Source of the DNA: Desulfuromonadaceae bacterium
Lineage (GTDB): Bacteria > Desulfobacterota > Desulfuromonadia > Desulfuromonadales > Desulfuromonadaceae
Assembly (NCBI GenBank): GCA_027065245.1
Contig: JAMOOS010000212.1
Span: 1 to 9,167, forward strand
Reading direction: 5' to 3'
DNA: 9,167 nucleotides
Part shown: positions 1 through 7,414 of the stretch, piece after piece
How the letters are laid out: each line of letters opens with the position of its first letter
How positions within the stretch are numbered: the stretch's first letter is position 1
Program-made: the position numbers and the translations under genes
The notes under the pieces: model-generated
Database searches by the model: none
Seen by the model: the letters and a program-made list of their open reading frames with translations, nothing else
Told to the model about the DNA's origin: nothing

Positions 1-657
1 AGCGTCATCGCCGTTGAGCACCGCCACATCGCTACTGTTCTGGCGGGAGAAAATCGCTTGTTTCGCCGCCGTGTAGGCCGCCATGTCAGGATAACGGTCG
101 AGATGATCGAGGGAGATATTCAGCAACAGCGCGTAGCGTGGCCGCAGGGTAACCACCGTTTCCAGCTGAAACGATGACAGTTCCACCACCGCCCAGTCGT
201 GCTCATGGTTCACGGCAGCTATGAGCGGCTGACCGAGATTGCCGCCGACGAAGGTGCGCTGGCCGCAAGCACGCAACATCTCGCCGAGCACGGTGGTGGT
301 GGTCGATTTACCGTTGGTACCGGTGATGGCGATCATGGGACAGCGCAGATAGCGGCTGGCCAGTTCAATCTCGCCGATAATCATGGCACCGGCGCTACGG
401 GCAACAGCTAGCGGCTCGATATCCGTCGGCACGCCGGGGCTGACCACCACCATGTCGGCAGCGGCGAACAGCGCACTGTTGTGGCCGCCGAGGTCCAGCT
501 CCACCGCCGCATCCAGTTCGCTTAGCTGCGGCAACTGCGCCGGGCTGCGCCGATCACTCAGCCATACCCGCGCCCCGGCGGCCACGGCAAAGCGGCACAC
601 CGCCAACCCGCTGCTACCGGCACCAACCACCACAATTTTTTTGCCGCGTAAATCCAT
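1..657 (-). CDS. murD: UDP-N-acetylmuramoyl-L-alanine--D-glutamate ligase (MurD), 5' part only
   Basis: MurD is a cytoplasmic ATP-dependent ligase that adds D-glutamate to UDP-MurNAc-L-Ala. I translated 219 codons from the ATG at 657-655; the frame stays open to base 1, so about half of a usual ~440-450 aa protein is present. The start reads MDLRGKKIVVVGAGSSGLA, the N-terminal Rossmann-like uridine-binding domain. The Mur-ligase P-loop TGTNGKST lies at residues 112-119, with the ATP-binding lysine at 117. GNLGQPL follows at about 139-145, and NISLDHLDRYP at 180-190. K199 in the AAKQAIF context fits the lysine that is carbamylated in Mur ligases. The gene starts 9 nt after the mraY stop with only a weak ribosome site, so it is probably translated as part of the operon. 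Truncation is by the window edge, not a mutation. Confidence 0.96.
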   Translation of the reverse strand, partial: MDLRGKKIVVVGAGSSGLAVCRFAVAAGARVWLSDRRSPAQLPQLSELDAAVELDLGGHNSALFAAADMVVVSPGVPTDIEPLAVARSAGAMIIGEIELASRYLRCPMIAITGTNGKSTTTTVLGEMLRACGQRTFVGGNLGQPLIAAVNHEHDWAVVELSSFQLETVVTLRPRYALLLNISLDHLDRYPDMAAYTAAKQAIFSRQNSSDVAVLNGDDA

Positions 658-666
658 GGGCGTCCG

Positions 667-1743
667 TTATCTCAATTTCAGGGTTGACAAGGCTACCAGC
701 GCCAGCAGAATGCTGATAATCCAGAAGCGGACGATAATTTTCGGCTCCGGCCATCCCTTCAGTTCAAAGTGGTGATGAATCGGCGCCATGCGGAACACCC
801 GCCGCCCAAAAAAACGGAACGACAGCACCTGCACGATAACCGACAGCGCCTCCACCACAAAAAGCCCGCCGACAATAACCAGCACCAGCTCCTGTTTGAC
901 AATAACGGCGATAATACCCAGCGCTCCTCCCAAAGACAAACTGCCGACATCGCCCATAAACACCTGGGCTGGATAACTGTTAAACCACAAAAAACCCAAC
1001 CCCGCTCCCACCATGGCGCCACAGACTATAGCCAGTTCACCGGCACCGGGCACACCGGTAATCTGCAGATAGGCGGCCAGGCGCGCGTTACCGGCCAGAT
1101 AGGCAAACAACAGGTAGGCACTGGAGGCGGTAATCATCGGTCCGATGGCCAGACCGTCCAGGCCGTCGGTGAGATTGACCGCGTTACCGCTGCCCACCAC
1201 CACCAGCAGAATCAACGGCACATAGAGCAGCCCCAGTGTCGGATGAACAGTTTTGAAAAACGGCACCGACAGCGTCGGCTGAAAGCCGCTGCAGGTAAAC
1301 AGCAGCAGCGCCGCCAGCGCCGCCACAGCAATCTGCCACACCATTTTGTGGCGTGCGCTCAGGCCGTCACTACTTTTGAGCTTTACTTTCTTGTAGTCGT
1401 CGACAAAGCCGATGGCACCGTAACCAACGGTAACCAGCAGGGTTATCCAGATGTACACGTTACGCAAATCGGCCCACAGCAAAGTTGGCACCACAATGGC
1501 GATAAGGATAAGAGTACCGCCCATGGTGGGCGTACCCTCTTTTTTAAAATGGGATTCAGGCCCGACTTTGCGGATGGTCTGGCCAATCTGCAGGTTAGAC
1601 AGCCGTTGAATAACCCACGGCCCCAGCATGAATGACAGCAGCAGTGCCGTTATGGTGGCGTAGATGGTGCGAAAGGTGATAAAGCGAAAAACATACAACG
1701 CCGCAAACTCGGTGTGCAGCGGGTATAGAAGATGGTATAGCAT
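667..1743 (-). CDS. mraY: Phospho-N-acetylmuramoyl-pentapeptide transferase (MraY)
   Basis: MraY is the integral membrane enzyme that transfers phospho-MurNAc-pentapeptide from UDP to undecaprenyl phosphate, giving lipid I. The protein has 358 aa (E. coli 360). Catalytic landmarks sit at nearly the E. coli positions: the aspartate pair D115-D116 in GFVDDYKK, NLTDGLDGLA at 190-199, GDVGSLSLGG with D265, and MAPIHHHFELKGWPEP at 319-334 with the histidine triad 323-325. GPESHFKKEGTPTMGG at 61-76 is the conserved cytoplasmic loop. About ten hydrophobic segments fit the family topology. The frame is open upstream to 1830, but the ATG at 1743 matches the family N-terminus (MLYHLLYPL) and has a GGGGGT ribosome site just upstream. 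The longer reading would add a Cys-rich tail overlapping the end of murF. A 61-nt spacer separates it from murF and holds a promoter candidate. Confidence 0.97.
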   Translation of the reverse strand: MLYHLLYPLHTEFAALYVFRFITFRTIYATITALLLSFMLGPWVIQRLSNLQIGQTIRKVGPESHFKKEGTPTMGGTLILIAIVVPTLLWADLRNVYIWITLLVTVGYGAIGFVDDYKKVKLKSSDGLSARHKMVWQIAVAALAALLLFTCSGFQPTLSVPFFKTVHPTLGLLYVPLILLVVVGSGNAVNLTDGLDGLAIGPMITASSAYLLFAYLAGNARLAAYLQITGVPGAGELAIVCGAMVGAGLGFLWFNSYPAQVFMGDVGSLSLGGALGIIAVIVKQELVLVIVGGLFVVEALSVIVQVLSFRFFGRRVFRMAPIHHHFELKGWPEPKIIVRFWIISILLALVALSTLKLR

Positions 1744-1746
1744 CGC

Positions 1747-1752
1747 ACCCCC
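1747..1752 (-). promoter_or_regulatory. Ribosome binding site deciding the mraY start
   Basis: GGGGGT on the minus strand, 3 nt before the ATG at 1743 (about 6 nt from the centre of the motif). It supports the 358-aa MraY rather than the upstream-extended 387-aa reading. Confidence 0.55.
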
Positions 1753-1758
1753 GAAAAA

Positions 1759-1786
1759 ATCATATTCAACGCAGACAGTCTGGCAA
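1759..1786 (-). promoter_or_regulatory. Candidate internal sigma-70 promoter before mraY
   Basis: In the murF-mraY spacer the minus strand reads TTGCCA (1786-1781), 16 nt, then TATGAT (1764-1759). Each hexamer matches 5 of 6 consensus bases. Initiation would fall near 1752, giving a very short leader of about 9 nt that starts at the GGGGGT ribosome site; this closeness counts somewhat against it. It could give mraY-murD and downstream genes transcription independent of the mraZ promoter. Seen from consensus only. Confidence 0.4.
1772..1782. repeat. 11-bp palindrome inside the candidate mraY promoter
   Basis: CAGAC-A-GTCTG is a perfect 5-bp inverted repeat around one base. It lies between the two promoter hexamers and overlaps the last two bases of the -35 box, an operator-like position. 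At this length it may be chance. Confidence 0.3.
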
Positions 1787-1804
1787 CATCCCGCACCCGC
1801 CCGG

Positions 1805-3172
1805 CTACAGCGAGTGCAACTGGCGCACAACCCTTTCCATGCGCATCCCGCGCGAGCCTTTTACCAACACGCAATCATCACGGTGCAGGTTGCCGCGCAA
1901 CCAGTCGACAATGGCGCCGTGGTCGGCACAGCACAGGTATTCATCAACTCTGCCGTTCTCCACTGCCGCCACACCGGCCAGCACGTCACTGCTCCACTGC
2001 CCCATGACAACAATTTTATCCACCTGGCTGGCGGCAAAAATGCCGATTTCGCGATGACACTGTGCCGCCGCGTCGCCCAGTTCCAGCATATCGGCCAGTA
2101 CGGCGATGCGGCGGCCACTGCATGGCCAGTCTCCCAGAGTAGTCAGGGCGGCGCGCATGGACTGGGGATTGGCGTTGTAACTATCGTCAAGAATAGTTAT
2201 CCCGCCTGCGGTTTCACACACCTCCAGCCGCGATGCGACCATCTCCACATCGCCCAACCCGGCAACCACCGTGTCAAGATCCACCCCGCGGCTCAGCGCC
2301 GCCGCAGCGGCAGCCAGAGCGTTGTACACCTGGTGCCGTCCCGGCAACGGCAGGCGCACCGCCACGCTGTGGCCGCCATGATGCAAAGTAAACTCAACCT
2401 GGCGGCCACCACTGATATCACTGGCGCGGACATCGGCTTCGCTATCGATAGCAAAGGTGATTTTTTTCACCCCCGCCGGTAACGGCAGGGCGCGCAGCCA
2501 TACATCATCGTTGTTGACAACGGCACAGGCACCAGATGCCAGCGCATCAAACAGCTCCCCCTTGGCCCGCGCCACACCGGCAATATCACCGACACCGCTC
2601 AGGTGCCCGGCACCGATATTGGTTATGATAGCCACATCGGGGCGGGCAATGGCGCTTAAGCGAGCTATTTCACCCGGTTGACTCATCCCCATCTCCAGCA
2701 CCATCCAGCGTTGTTGCGGTTTAAGACGGCACACAGTAAGGGGCAGGCCGATGAGATTGTTGAAATTACCTTCAGTTTTCAGCCCGGCGCTGGAGCGGCT
2801 CAACACCGCCGCCAGCATCTGCTTGGTAGATGTTTTACCGCTGGTACCGGTGATGGCAAATACCGGATGAGCAAAACCGGCGCGCACGTAGCTGGCGATC
2901 TCTCCCAACGCCTGCAGGGTATCCTCAACCTGAATTACCGGCACCGGCAGCGCACCGATAACCTCTTCGCTCAAGCAGGCGGCAGCACCGTGTTCCACCG
3001 CCTGGCGCAAATAATCGTGGCCGTCGTAGTTGGGCCCGTGCAAAGGGACAAACAGCTCCCCCACCTGCAACGTGCGACTATCGGTGGAAACACCGCTCAC
3101 CAGCGTATCGCCGCCGTTACTGCACAGGCTACCACCGACAGCGGCAGCTATTTCGGCACAGGTCATCTTCAT
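1805..3172 (-). CDS. murF: UDP-N-acetylmuramoyl-tripeptide--D-alanyl-D-alanine ligase (MurF)
   Basis: MurF is the cytoplasmic ATP-dependent ligase that adds D-Ala-D-Ala to UDP-MurNAc-tripeptide, completing the pentapeptide used by MraY. It has 455 aa (E. coli 452). The N-terminal substrate domain includes GVSTDSRTLQVGELFVPL (27-44). The P-loop is ITGTSGKTSTK (107-117, lysine 113), followed by EGNFNNLIGLP (134-144) and EMGMSQPGEI (160-169). The C-terminal domain has DDSYNANPQSM (329-339), LADMLELG (359-366) and KGSRGMRMER (438-447); DDSYNANP and KGSRxMxME are typical of MurF rather than MurC, MurD or MurE. The start ATG shares the sequence ATGA with the murE stop (4-nt overlap), and I see no good ribosome site, so translation is probably coupled to murE. 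A second in-frame ATG two codons later could also serve. Confidence 0.97.
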   Translation of the reverse strand: MKMTCAEIAAAVGGSLCSNGGDTLVSGVSTDSRTLQVGELFVPLHGPNYDGHDYLRQAVEHGAAACLSEEVIGALPVPVIQVEDTLQALGEIASYVRAGFAHPVFAITGTSGKTSTKQMLAAVLSRSSAGLKTEGNFNNLIGLPLTVCRLKPQQRWMVLEMGMSQPGEIARLSAIARPDVAIITNIGAGHLSGVGDIAGVARAKGELFDALASGACAVVNNDDVWLRALPLPAGVKKITFAIDSEADVRASDISGGRQVEFTLHHGGHSVAVRLPLPGRHQVYNALAAAAAALSRGVDLDTVVAGLGDVEMVASRLEVCETAGGITILDDSYNANPQSMRAALTTLGDWPCSGRRIAVLADMLELGDAAAQCHREIGIFAASQVDKIVVMGQWSSDVLAGVAAVENGRVDEYLCCADHGAIVDWLRGNLHRDDCVLVKGSRGMRMERVVRQLHSL

Positions 3173-4692
3173 CGGCGCTGCCGTTGCGGCGTTGCGCTGC
3201 GGCGCGCCTGCAGCGCCTTGACAATCTGCTCGCCATCGTCAAAATGGATTGTCCTGCCAGCGATAATCTGGTAATCCTCATGCCCCTTGCCCGCCACCAG
3301 CAGCAGATCACCCTCCTGCACCAGCGCCACCGCGCTGGCAATAGCCGCAGCGCGATCGCCGATAACCACGTATCCACCACCGGCAACGCTGGCGAAATCC
3401 TCCGCCCGCTCCAGTCGTTGGCATATCCGTTGCGCACCTACACAGATCTGCTCCATGATGGTGTCGGGATCTTCGCTGCGCGGATTGTCAGAGGTGATAA
3501 TGACGAGATCGGAATAGCGTGCCGCAATCTCCCCCATCTGCGGCCGCTTGCTGTTATCGCGATCGCCACCGCAACCGAATACCGTTATCACCCGGCGCGG
3601 CTTGAGCGCCACCAGCGCCTGCAGAGCTTTTTCCAGAGCGTCGCCGGTATGCGCGTAATCGACAACTATAATCGCACCCAGATCATTTTCGATGCGCTGC
3701 AACCGCCCCGGCACACAGCAATCACCGGCCAGCGCCTGTTCCACCACGGCGTTATCTATTTTAAGCGCCTGCGCCACCCCGACAGCACAGAGGATGTTCT
3801 CCAGATTAAAATGGCCCACCAGCGGTGAATTGACGTGCAACATCCCGCTCGGCGTGTGGATCTGCGCCTTGGTTCCGTCCATATCCTGCCGACAGCTCAC
3901 CACGCGAACGGCGGCGCAACTCTGATGGCCGACACTGATAACATTGTCCAGCATGGTCACCAGTTTGGCACCGTAGGGATCGTCACTGTTGATTACCGCC
4001 ACACCGGTGCCATCGGCCTGCTGGTCGATAAACAACTGGCTTTTGGCCTGAAAGTAGTTCTCCATGTTCTTGTGATAATCGAGATGCTCCGGCGTAAGAT
4101 TGGTAAACACCGTCACGGCAAAGCTCAGCGCCGAACTGCGACGCTGCGCCAGTGCATGAGAGGAAACCTCCATCACCAGCGCATCGGCGCCGCGGCGGCG
4201 AAAATCGGCCAGCATTCGCTGTAAATCGAGAGATTCCGGCGTGGTATGCTCCGCCGGGCAGCAATAGTCGCCGCAACGGTTGTTGATGGTGCCGATCACC
4301 GCCGGAGTATAACCGGCGCGGCGCAACATCTGCTCAACCAGGCAGGTTACGGTGGTTTTACCGTTGGTGCCGGTTACCCCCACCACCAGCATATCACGCG
4401 CCGGATGACCGTAAAACGCCGCCGCCGCCTGTGCCATGCAGTAGCGGGCATCTTCCACTTTAATAAAAGCCACGCCATCCGGCACCGGCACCGACCGCTG
4501 CGCCACCACCGCCACGGCACCGGCCGCCACCGCGGCGTCGACAAAATCGCTACCGTCAGACACCGCGCCCGGCAAGGCAAAAAACAAACCACCCGGTTCC
4601 ACCTGGCGCGAGTCACAATATAAACCGCTTATCTCGGTATCCGGCAGCGTTTTGCCATCAACCACATCACCCAGTATCTGTCGCAGATTCAT
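3169..4692 (-). CDS. murE: UDP-MurNAc-L-Ala-D-Glu:meso-diaminopimelate ligase (MurE)
   Basis: MurE is the cytoplasmic ligase adding the third stem-peptide residue to UDP-MurNAc-L-Ala-D-Glu. It has 507 aa (E. coli 495). Visible motifs are ISGLYCDSRQVEPGGLFFAL (21-40), the P-loop GVTGTNGKTT (105-114, lysine 112), HTTPESLDLQ (149-158), EVSSHAL (175-181), FTNLTPEHLDYH (196-207), and YFQAKSQLF (213-221), whose K217 fits the carbamylated lysine. DYAHTGDAL lies at 345-353 and AGKGHEDYQ at 467-475. DNPRSEDP at 402-409 is the motif associated with meso-diaminopimelate selection; lysine-type enzymes lack it. By my count there are 14 cysteines, including pairs at 144-145 and 325-326. The gene begins 9 nt after ftsI with a GAGGG ribosome site and overlaps murF by 4 nt. 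Confidence 0.98.
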   Translation of the reverse strand: MNLRQILGDVVDGKTLPDTEISGLYCDSRQVEPGGLFFALPGAVSDGSDFVDAAVAAGAVAVVAQRSVPVPDGVAFIKVEDARYCMAQAAAAFYGHPARDMLVVGVTGTNGKTTVTCLVEQMLRRAGYTPAVIGTINNRCGDYCCPAEHTTPESLDLQRMLADFRRRGADALVMEVSSHALAQRRSSALSFAVTVFTNLTPEHLDYHKNMENYFQAKSQLFIDQQADGTGVAVINSDDPYGAKLVTMLDNVISVGHQSCAAVRVVSCRQDMDGTKAQIHTPSGMLHVNSPLVGHFNLENILCAVGVAQALKIDNAVVEQALAGDCCVPGRLQRIENDLGAIIVVDYAHTGDALEKALQALVALKPRRVITVFGCGGDRDNSKRPQMGEIAARYSDLVIITSDNPRSEDPDTIMEQICVGAQRICQRLERAEDFASVAGGGYVVIGDRAAAIASAVALVQEGDLLLVAGKGHEDYQIIAGRTIHFDDGEQIVKALQARRSATPQRQRR

Positions 4693-4701
4693 ACGCCCTC
4701 G

Positions 4702-6816
4702 CTAACGCGGTGGTTGCAAACGCACCCAGACAACATCTTCACCATGTACTTTATTCCCCGGCGGCGGAAACTGTTTCACCACCCGGCCTGTGCCCTTGAT
4801 CTTGATGTTGATGCCGGTTTTCGCCATCAGCCGTAACACCTGGCGCGCATCCAGACCGCGACAATCCGGCATGATACCGCTGCCCGGCTCCACCTCACGC
4901 AACGGCTCCGCAATAGTTGGCACACCGCTAACTTCGGCACGGGCTTCATCATCCAGTAGCGGTGGTGCCGCCATCAACTTCTTGTTGTAACTGGGCGGCA
5001 CACGCATATAACGCAGCGCCTGTTCCACAATTCGGGCAAACACCGGCGCCGCCAGTAGCCCGCCATAGGCCTTTTTGGTGTGCGGCTCGTCCAGCACCAC
5101 CAGTACCACCAGTCTGGGATTATCGGCAGGCGCAAAGCCGACAAACGACGATACCCGTTTATCCACCGAGTAAGTACCAGTAACCGGATCAACCTTCTGC
5201 GCGGTGCCGGTTTTACCCGCCACCACAAAACCGGGAACACGCGCGCGTGAGCCGGTACCTTCGTCGGCAGTTACCGCCACCATCATCCGGGTTAGCAGAT
5301 GTGCGGTGCGCTCTTTTATCACCCGCCTGACCAGATACGGCGCAATATGTTCATCCATATCACTGTTACGACTGACTATCCGCTCCACCAGATGGGGTCG
5401 ATACAGGTTGCCGCCGTTGGCAATAGCAGCAATAGCGCTGACAAGTTGAACAGGCGTAACGCTCACCCCCTGGCCAAACGATATTGCCGCCAGGTCGATA
5501 TCAAACCAGCGTTGCGGCGGCCGCAACAGGCCGCGTCGATCGCCGTCAAAATCGATACCGCTTTTTTGGCCAAAACCGAAAGCACGCAGGTAGCGGTACA
5601 GATTGTCGCGCCCGAGGCGCTGGGCAATTTTTGCACTACCGATGTTGGAGCTATGCTGCAACACCCCGGTCACCGTCAACTTACCCAACGCTGCGTGGTC
5701 ATGAATCACCTTGCCACCAACGCGGTATACGCCCCGGCCACAGTCGATAATCTCGCCCGGCTTTACCACCTCCGTATCGAGAGCGGCCGCCAGCATAAAG
5801 GTTTTGAACGTCGAGCCAGGTTCAAAGGCATCGCACACCGCGCGGTTGCGCCGGGCCTGCGCCGGATATTTACGGAAATAATTTGGATCGTAATCGGGAT
5901 AACTGGCCATGGCCAGCACCCGACCACTGGACGGTTCCAGCACAATCACGCTGCCGCTGCGCGCGCGGGCATTTTTAACACCTTTGGCCAGTTCCTTTTC
6001 AACAATGTACTCAATCTGCTTGTCTATGGTTAGATAGATATCCTGACCCAGCCGCCCCTTGATCACTCGGCGACCGCTGCCGATGCCGCGATGGCCGCCG
6101 TCGCGTTCGACAATCAGATAACTGTCATCACCGGCCAGCACCCCGTTGTAGCGCCGTTCCAGCCCCTCCAGCCCCCTGTTGTCAAGACCGGTAAAACCAA
6201 CAATCTGCCCGGCCACGCGCCCGTTGGGATACCAGCGCACATGCTCGCGGATATAATGAATGCCCGGCAGTTTGAGCTGATGCAGCTGCTTGCTGGCGCC
6301 ATCGTCAATGCGCCGTTTAATCCACACAAACCGGCGCCGTGATGATACTTTTTTCAATACCGCGCTTCTTTTCAGGTGCAGAACCCGCGCCAGGTTATCG
6401 GCCACCTCCGCTACGGTGTAGTAGTGTTTCTGTTTTCTCTTGCGCTTTTTGCGCCGCTTATTGTCCTGCTGCAGCTGCTTCTGCTGCTGCGTAATTATCC
6501 GGTGCAATTCAACCGGATCTACATAAACCGAATCCGCCTCCAGACTCAGCGCCAGCGGCTCGCCGTTGCGATCGAAAATCGTCCCGCGCTGCGGCGCCAG
6601 CACAATCTTCTTGCGATGCTGCCGCTGCGCCAGCGCCTGCCACTTTTCGCCGCTGTACACCTGCAGGTAGTACACCCGCGCCAGCAGGATTAGATACATC
6701 AGCACAAAGCCGCTCCCCAGCAGCACAATGCGGCGGCGAACCTTGCGACTCTCGGCGGCAACAGTGGCGGCAGCTTTTACTTTGCGCCTAGATTGAGATG
6801 GTGTCCGCGATTTCAA
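4702..6816 (-). CDS. ftsI: Septal peptidoglycan transpeptidase, class B PBP with C-terminal PASTA domain (FtsI/PBP3)
   Basis: FtsI crosslinks septal peptidoglycan in the periplasm as part of the divisome. The protein has 704 aa, longer than E. coli FtsI (588). A basic cytoplasmic tail precedes one transmembrane anchor at about 30-48. The dimerisation domain begins with QRGTIFDRNGEPLAL (76-90). The transpeptidase motifs are all present: STFK with nucleophile S335 and K338, SSN at 389-391, and KTGTAQ with K535. A single PASTA-like segment covers about 645-702 (SGIMPDCRGLDARQVLRLM, then PPPGNKV and a final beta strand). Residues about 109-132 form a Q-rich then strongly basic insertion. The start is TTG at 6816; a stop lies just upstream in frame and no ATG or GTG occurs before the membrane anchor region, so the start is forced. 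It overlaps the preceding small gene by 29 nt. The dcw position argues for FtsI rather than the elongation PBP2 or SpoVD. Confidence 0.95.
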   Translation of the reverse strand: MKSRTPSQSRRKVKAAATVAAESRKVRRRIVLLGSGFVLMYLILLARVYYLQVYSGEKWQALAQRQHRKKIVLAPQRGTIFDRNGEPLALSLEADSVYVDPVELHRIITQQQKQLQQDNKRRKKRKRKQKHYYTVAEVADNLARVLHLKRSAVLKKVSSRRRFVWIKRRIDDGASKQLHQLKLPGIHYIREHVRWYPNGRVAGQIVGFTGLDNRGLEGLERRYNGVLAGDDSYLIVERDGGHRGIGSGRRVIKGRLGQDIYLTIDKQIEYIVEKELAKGVKNARARSGSVIVLEPSSGRVLAMASYPDYDPNYFRKYPAQARRNRAVCDAFEPGSTFKTFMLAAALDTEVVKPGEIIDCGRGVYRVGGKVIHDHAALGKLTVTGVLQHSSNIGSAKIAQRLGRDNLYRYLRAFGFGQKSGIDFDGDRRGLLRPPQRWFDIDLAAISFGQGVSVTPVQLVSAIAAIANGGNLYRPHLVERIVSRNSDMDEHIAPYLVRRVIKERTAHLLTRMMVAVTADEGTGSRARVPGFVVAGKTGTAQKVDPVTGTYSVDKRVSSFVGFAPADNPRLVVLVVLDEPHTKKAYGGLLAAPVFARIVEQALRYMRVPPSYNKKLMAAPPLLDDEARAEVSGVPTIAEPLREVEPGSGIMPDCRGLDARQVLRLMAKTGINIKIKGTGRVVKQFPPPGNKVHGEDVVWVRLQPPR

Positions 6817-7078
6817 TTCTATCTTCTCGCTGTTTCACGCCAACAGCTACATCGTCGTCGGCAGAACGCTGCACCTGCAGCGACTGCCCCTGCACATGAA
6901 GATAGAGCGGATCACGATTGATGGCACTGCCGGTATAAACATAGGCACCGGCCAGCAATGCCACTGAAACCACAGCAGCAAAGGTCAGACGACACCGGCG
7001 CCGCCGCGACTGCCGGGCTGCCCACAGTTCCCCCATCTCGGCCCACAATTCCTGCTTTTCGGCAAAATCCCTGTTCAT
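6788..7078 (-). CDS. Unrecognised small single-pass membrane protein between ftsL and ftsI
   Basis: I do not recognise this 96-aa protein. It starts at the ATG at 7078, with GAGG (7087-7084) spaced 5 nt and overlapping the ftsL stop. Residues 1-30 are charged (MNRDFAEKQELWAEMGELWA), ending in RRRRCR at 25-30. One transmembrane helix spans about 31-50 (LTFAAVVSVALLAGAYVYTG). The last 46 residues are hydrophilic with no coiled coil and no cysteine. By the positive-inside rule the N-terminus is cytoplasmic and the C-terminus periplasmic, the topology of FtsL, FtsB and FtsN. The frame could extend to 7153, but that would run back over ftsL. Its 3' end overlaps ftsI by 29 nt, suggesting coupled translation. 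Codon use resembles the neighbours. A divisome accessory role is inferred from context only; no FtsB, FtsN or LysM motif is visible. Confidence 0.8.
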   Translation of the reverse strand: MNRDFAEKQELWAEMGELWAARQSRRRRCRLTFAAVVSVALLAGAYVYTGSAINRDPLYLHVQGQSLQVQRSADDDVAVGVKQREDRIEIADTISI

Positions 7079-7085
7079 ACCTGCC

Positions 7086-7397
7086 TCACTTTCTCCCGAC
7101 AAACAACACCTGACTACGCCCGGGCGCGCGCAAGCCCAGGCGGCTGCGCGCAATATGTTCTATATGTTCCGGATTACTCAGCTGCGCCACCTTGACCGTC
7201 AATTCCTTGTTCTCGTACTTTATGCGGCGAATCTGCTGCTCAAGATGTGACACCTCATACTCCCCCTGCACCACCTCTACCCGCAACCACACATGAAACA
7301 AAGCGATAAACAGTGCCAGCACAATAGCTATCAACAGCGACGACACCCGCGCCCGGGCAAAAACAAAGCCACGCCCGCCCAACGCTATTACCTGCAT
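7086..7397 (-). CDS. ftsL: Cell division protein FtsL (FtsL-like)
   Basis: FtsL is a bitopic divisome protein which, with FtsB and FtsQ, recruits and activates FtsW-FtsI. This 103-aa protein has a short basic N-terminus (FARAR), one transmembrane helix at about 19-38 (LLIAIVLALFIALFHVWL), then a heptad-rich coiled coil at about 43-73 (VVQGEYEVSHLEQQIRRIKY). It ends with NPEHIEHIARSRLGLRAPGR, the short conserved tail typical of FtsL/FtsB-type proteins in this position. The sequence family is weakly conserved, so the call rests on topology plus location between rsmH and ftsI. I chose the ATG at 7397, which is well spaced from a strong GGGGAGGT ribosome site. The TTG one codon earlier (7400) is too close to that site. 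The gap to rsmH is 17 nt with this start. Confidence 0.85.
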   Translation of the reverse strand: MQVIALGGRGFVFARARVSSLLIAIVLALFIALFHVWLRVEVVQGEYEVSHLEQQIRRIKYENKELTVKVAQLSNPEHIEHIARSRLGLRAPGRSQVLFVGRK

Positions 7398-7402
7398 CAA
7401 TA

Positions 7403-7410
7403 CCTCCCCT
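7403..7410 (-). promoter_or_regulatory. Strong ribosome binding site of ftsL
   Basis: AGGGGAGGT-type Shine-Dalgarno on the minus strand just after the rsmH stop. Its GGAGG core sits 5 nt before the ATG at 7397 and decides against the adjacent TTG. It is the best ribosome site in the minus-strand operon. Confidence 0.7.
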
Positions 7411-7414
7411 GCAA

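Noticed and set aside
769..1635. 288-codon plus-strand open frame
   Set aside because: It is wholly antisense to mraY and the translation is H/Q/T-rich with no hydrophobic core or recognisable motif.
1744..1830. N-terminal extension of MraY back to 1830
   Set aside because: The 29 extra residues are Cys-rich and unlike any MraY N-terminus, overlap murF, and lie before the better-placed ribosome site for the ATG at 1743.
1664..2482. 272-codon plus-strand open frame
   Set aside because: Antisense to the end of murF and the start of mraY; H/Q/A-rich with no motif or plausible start signal.
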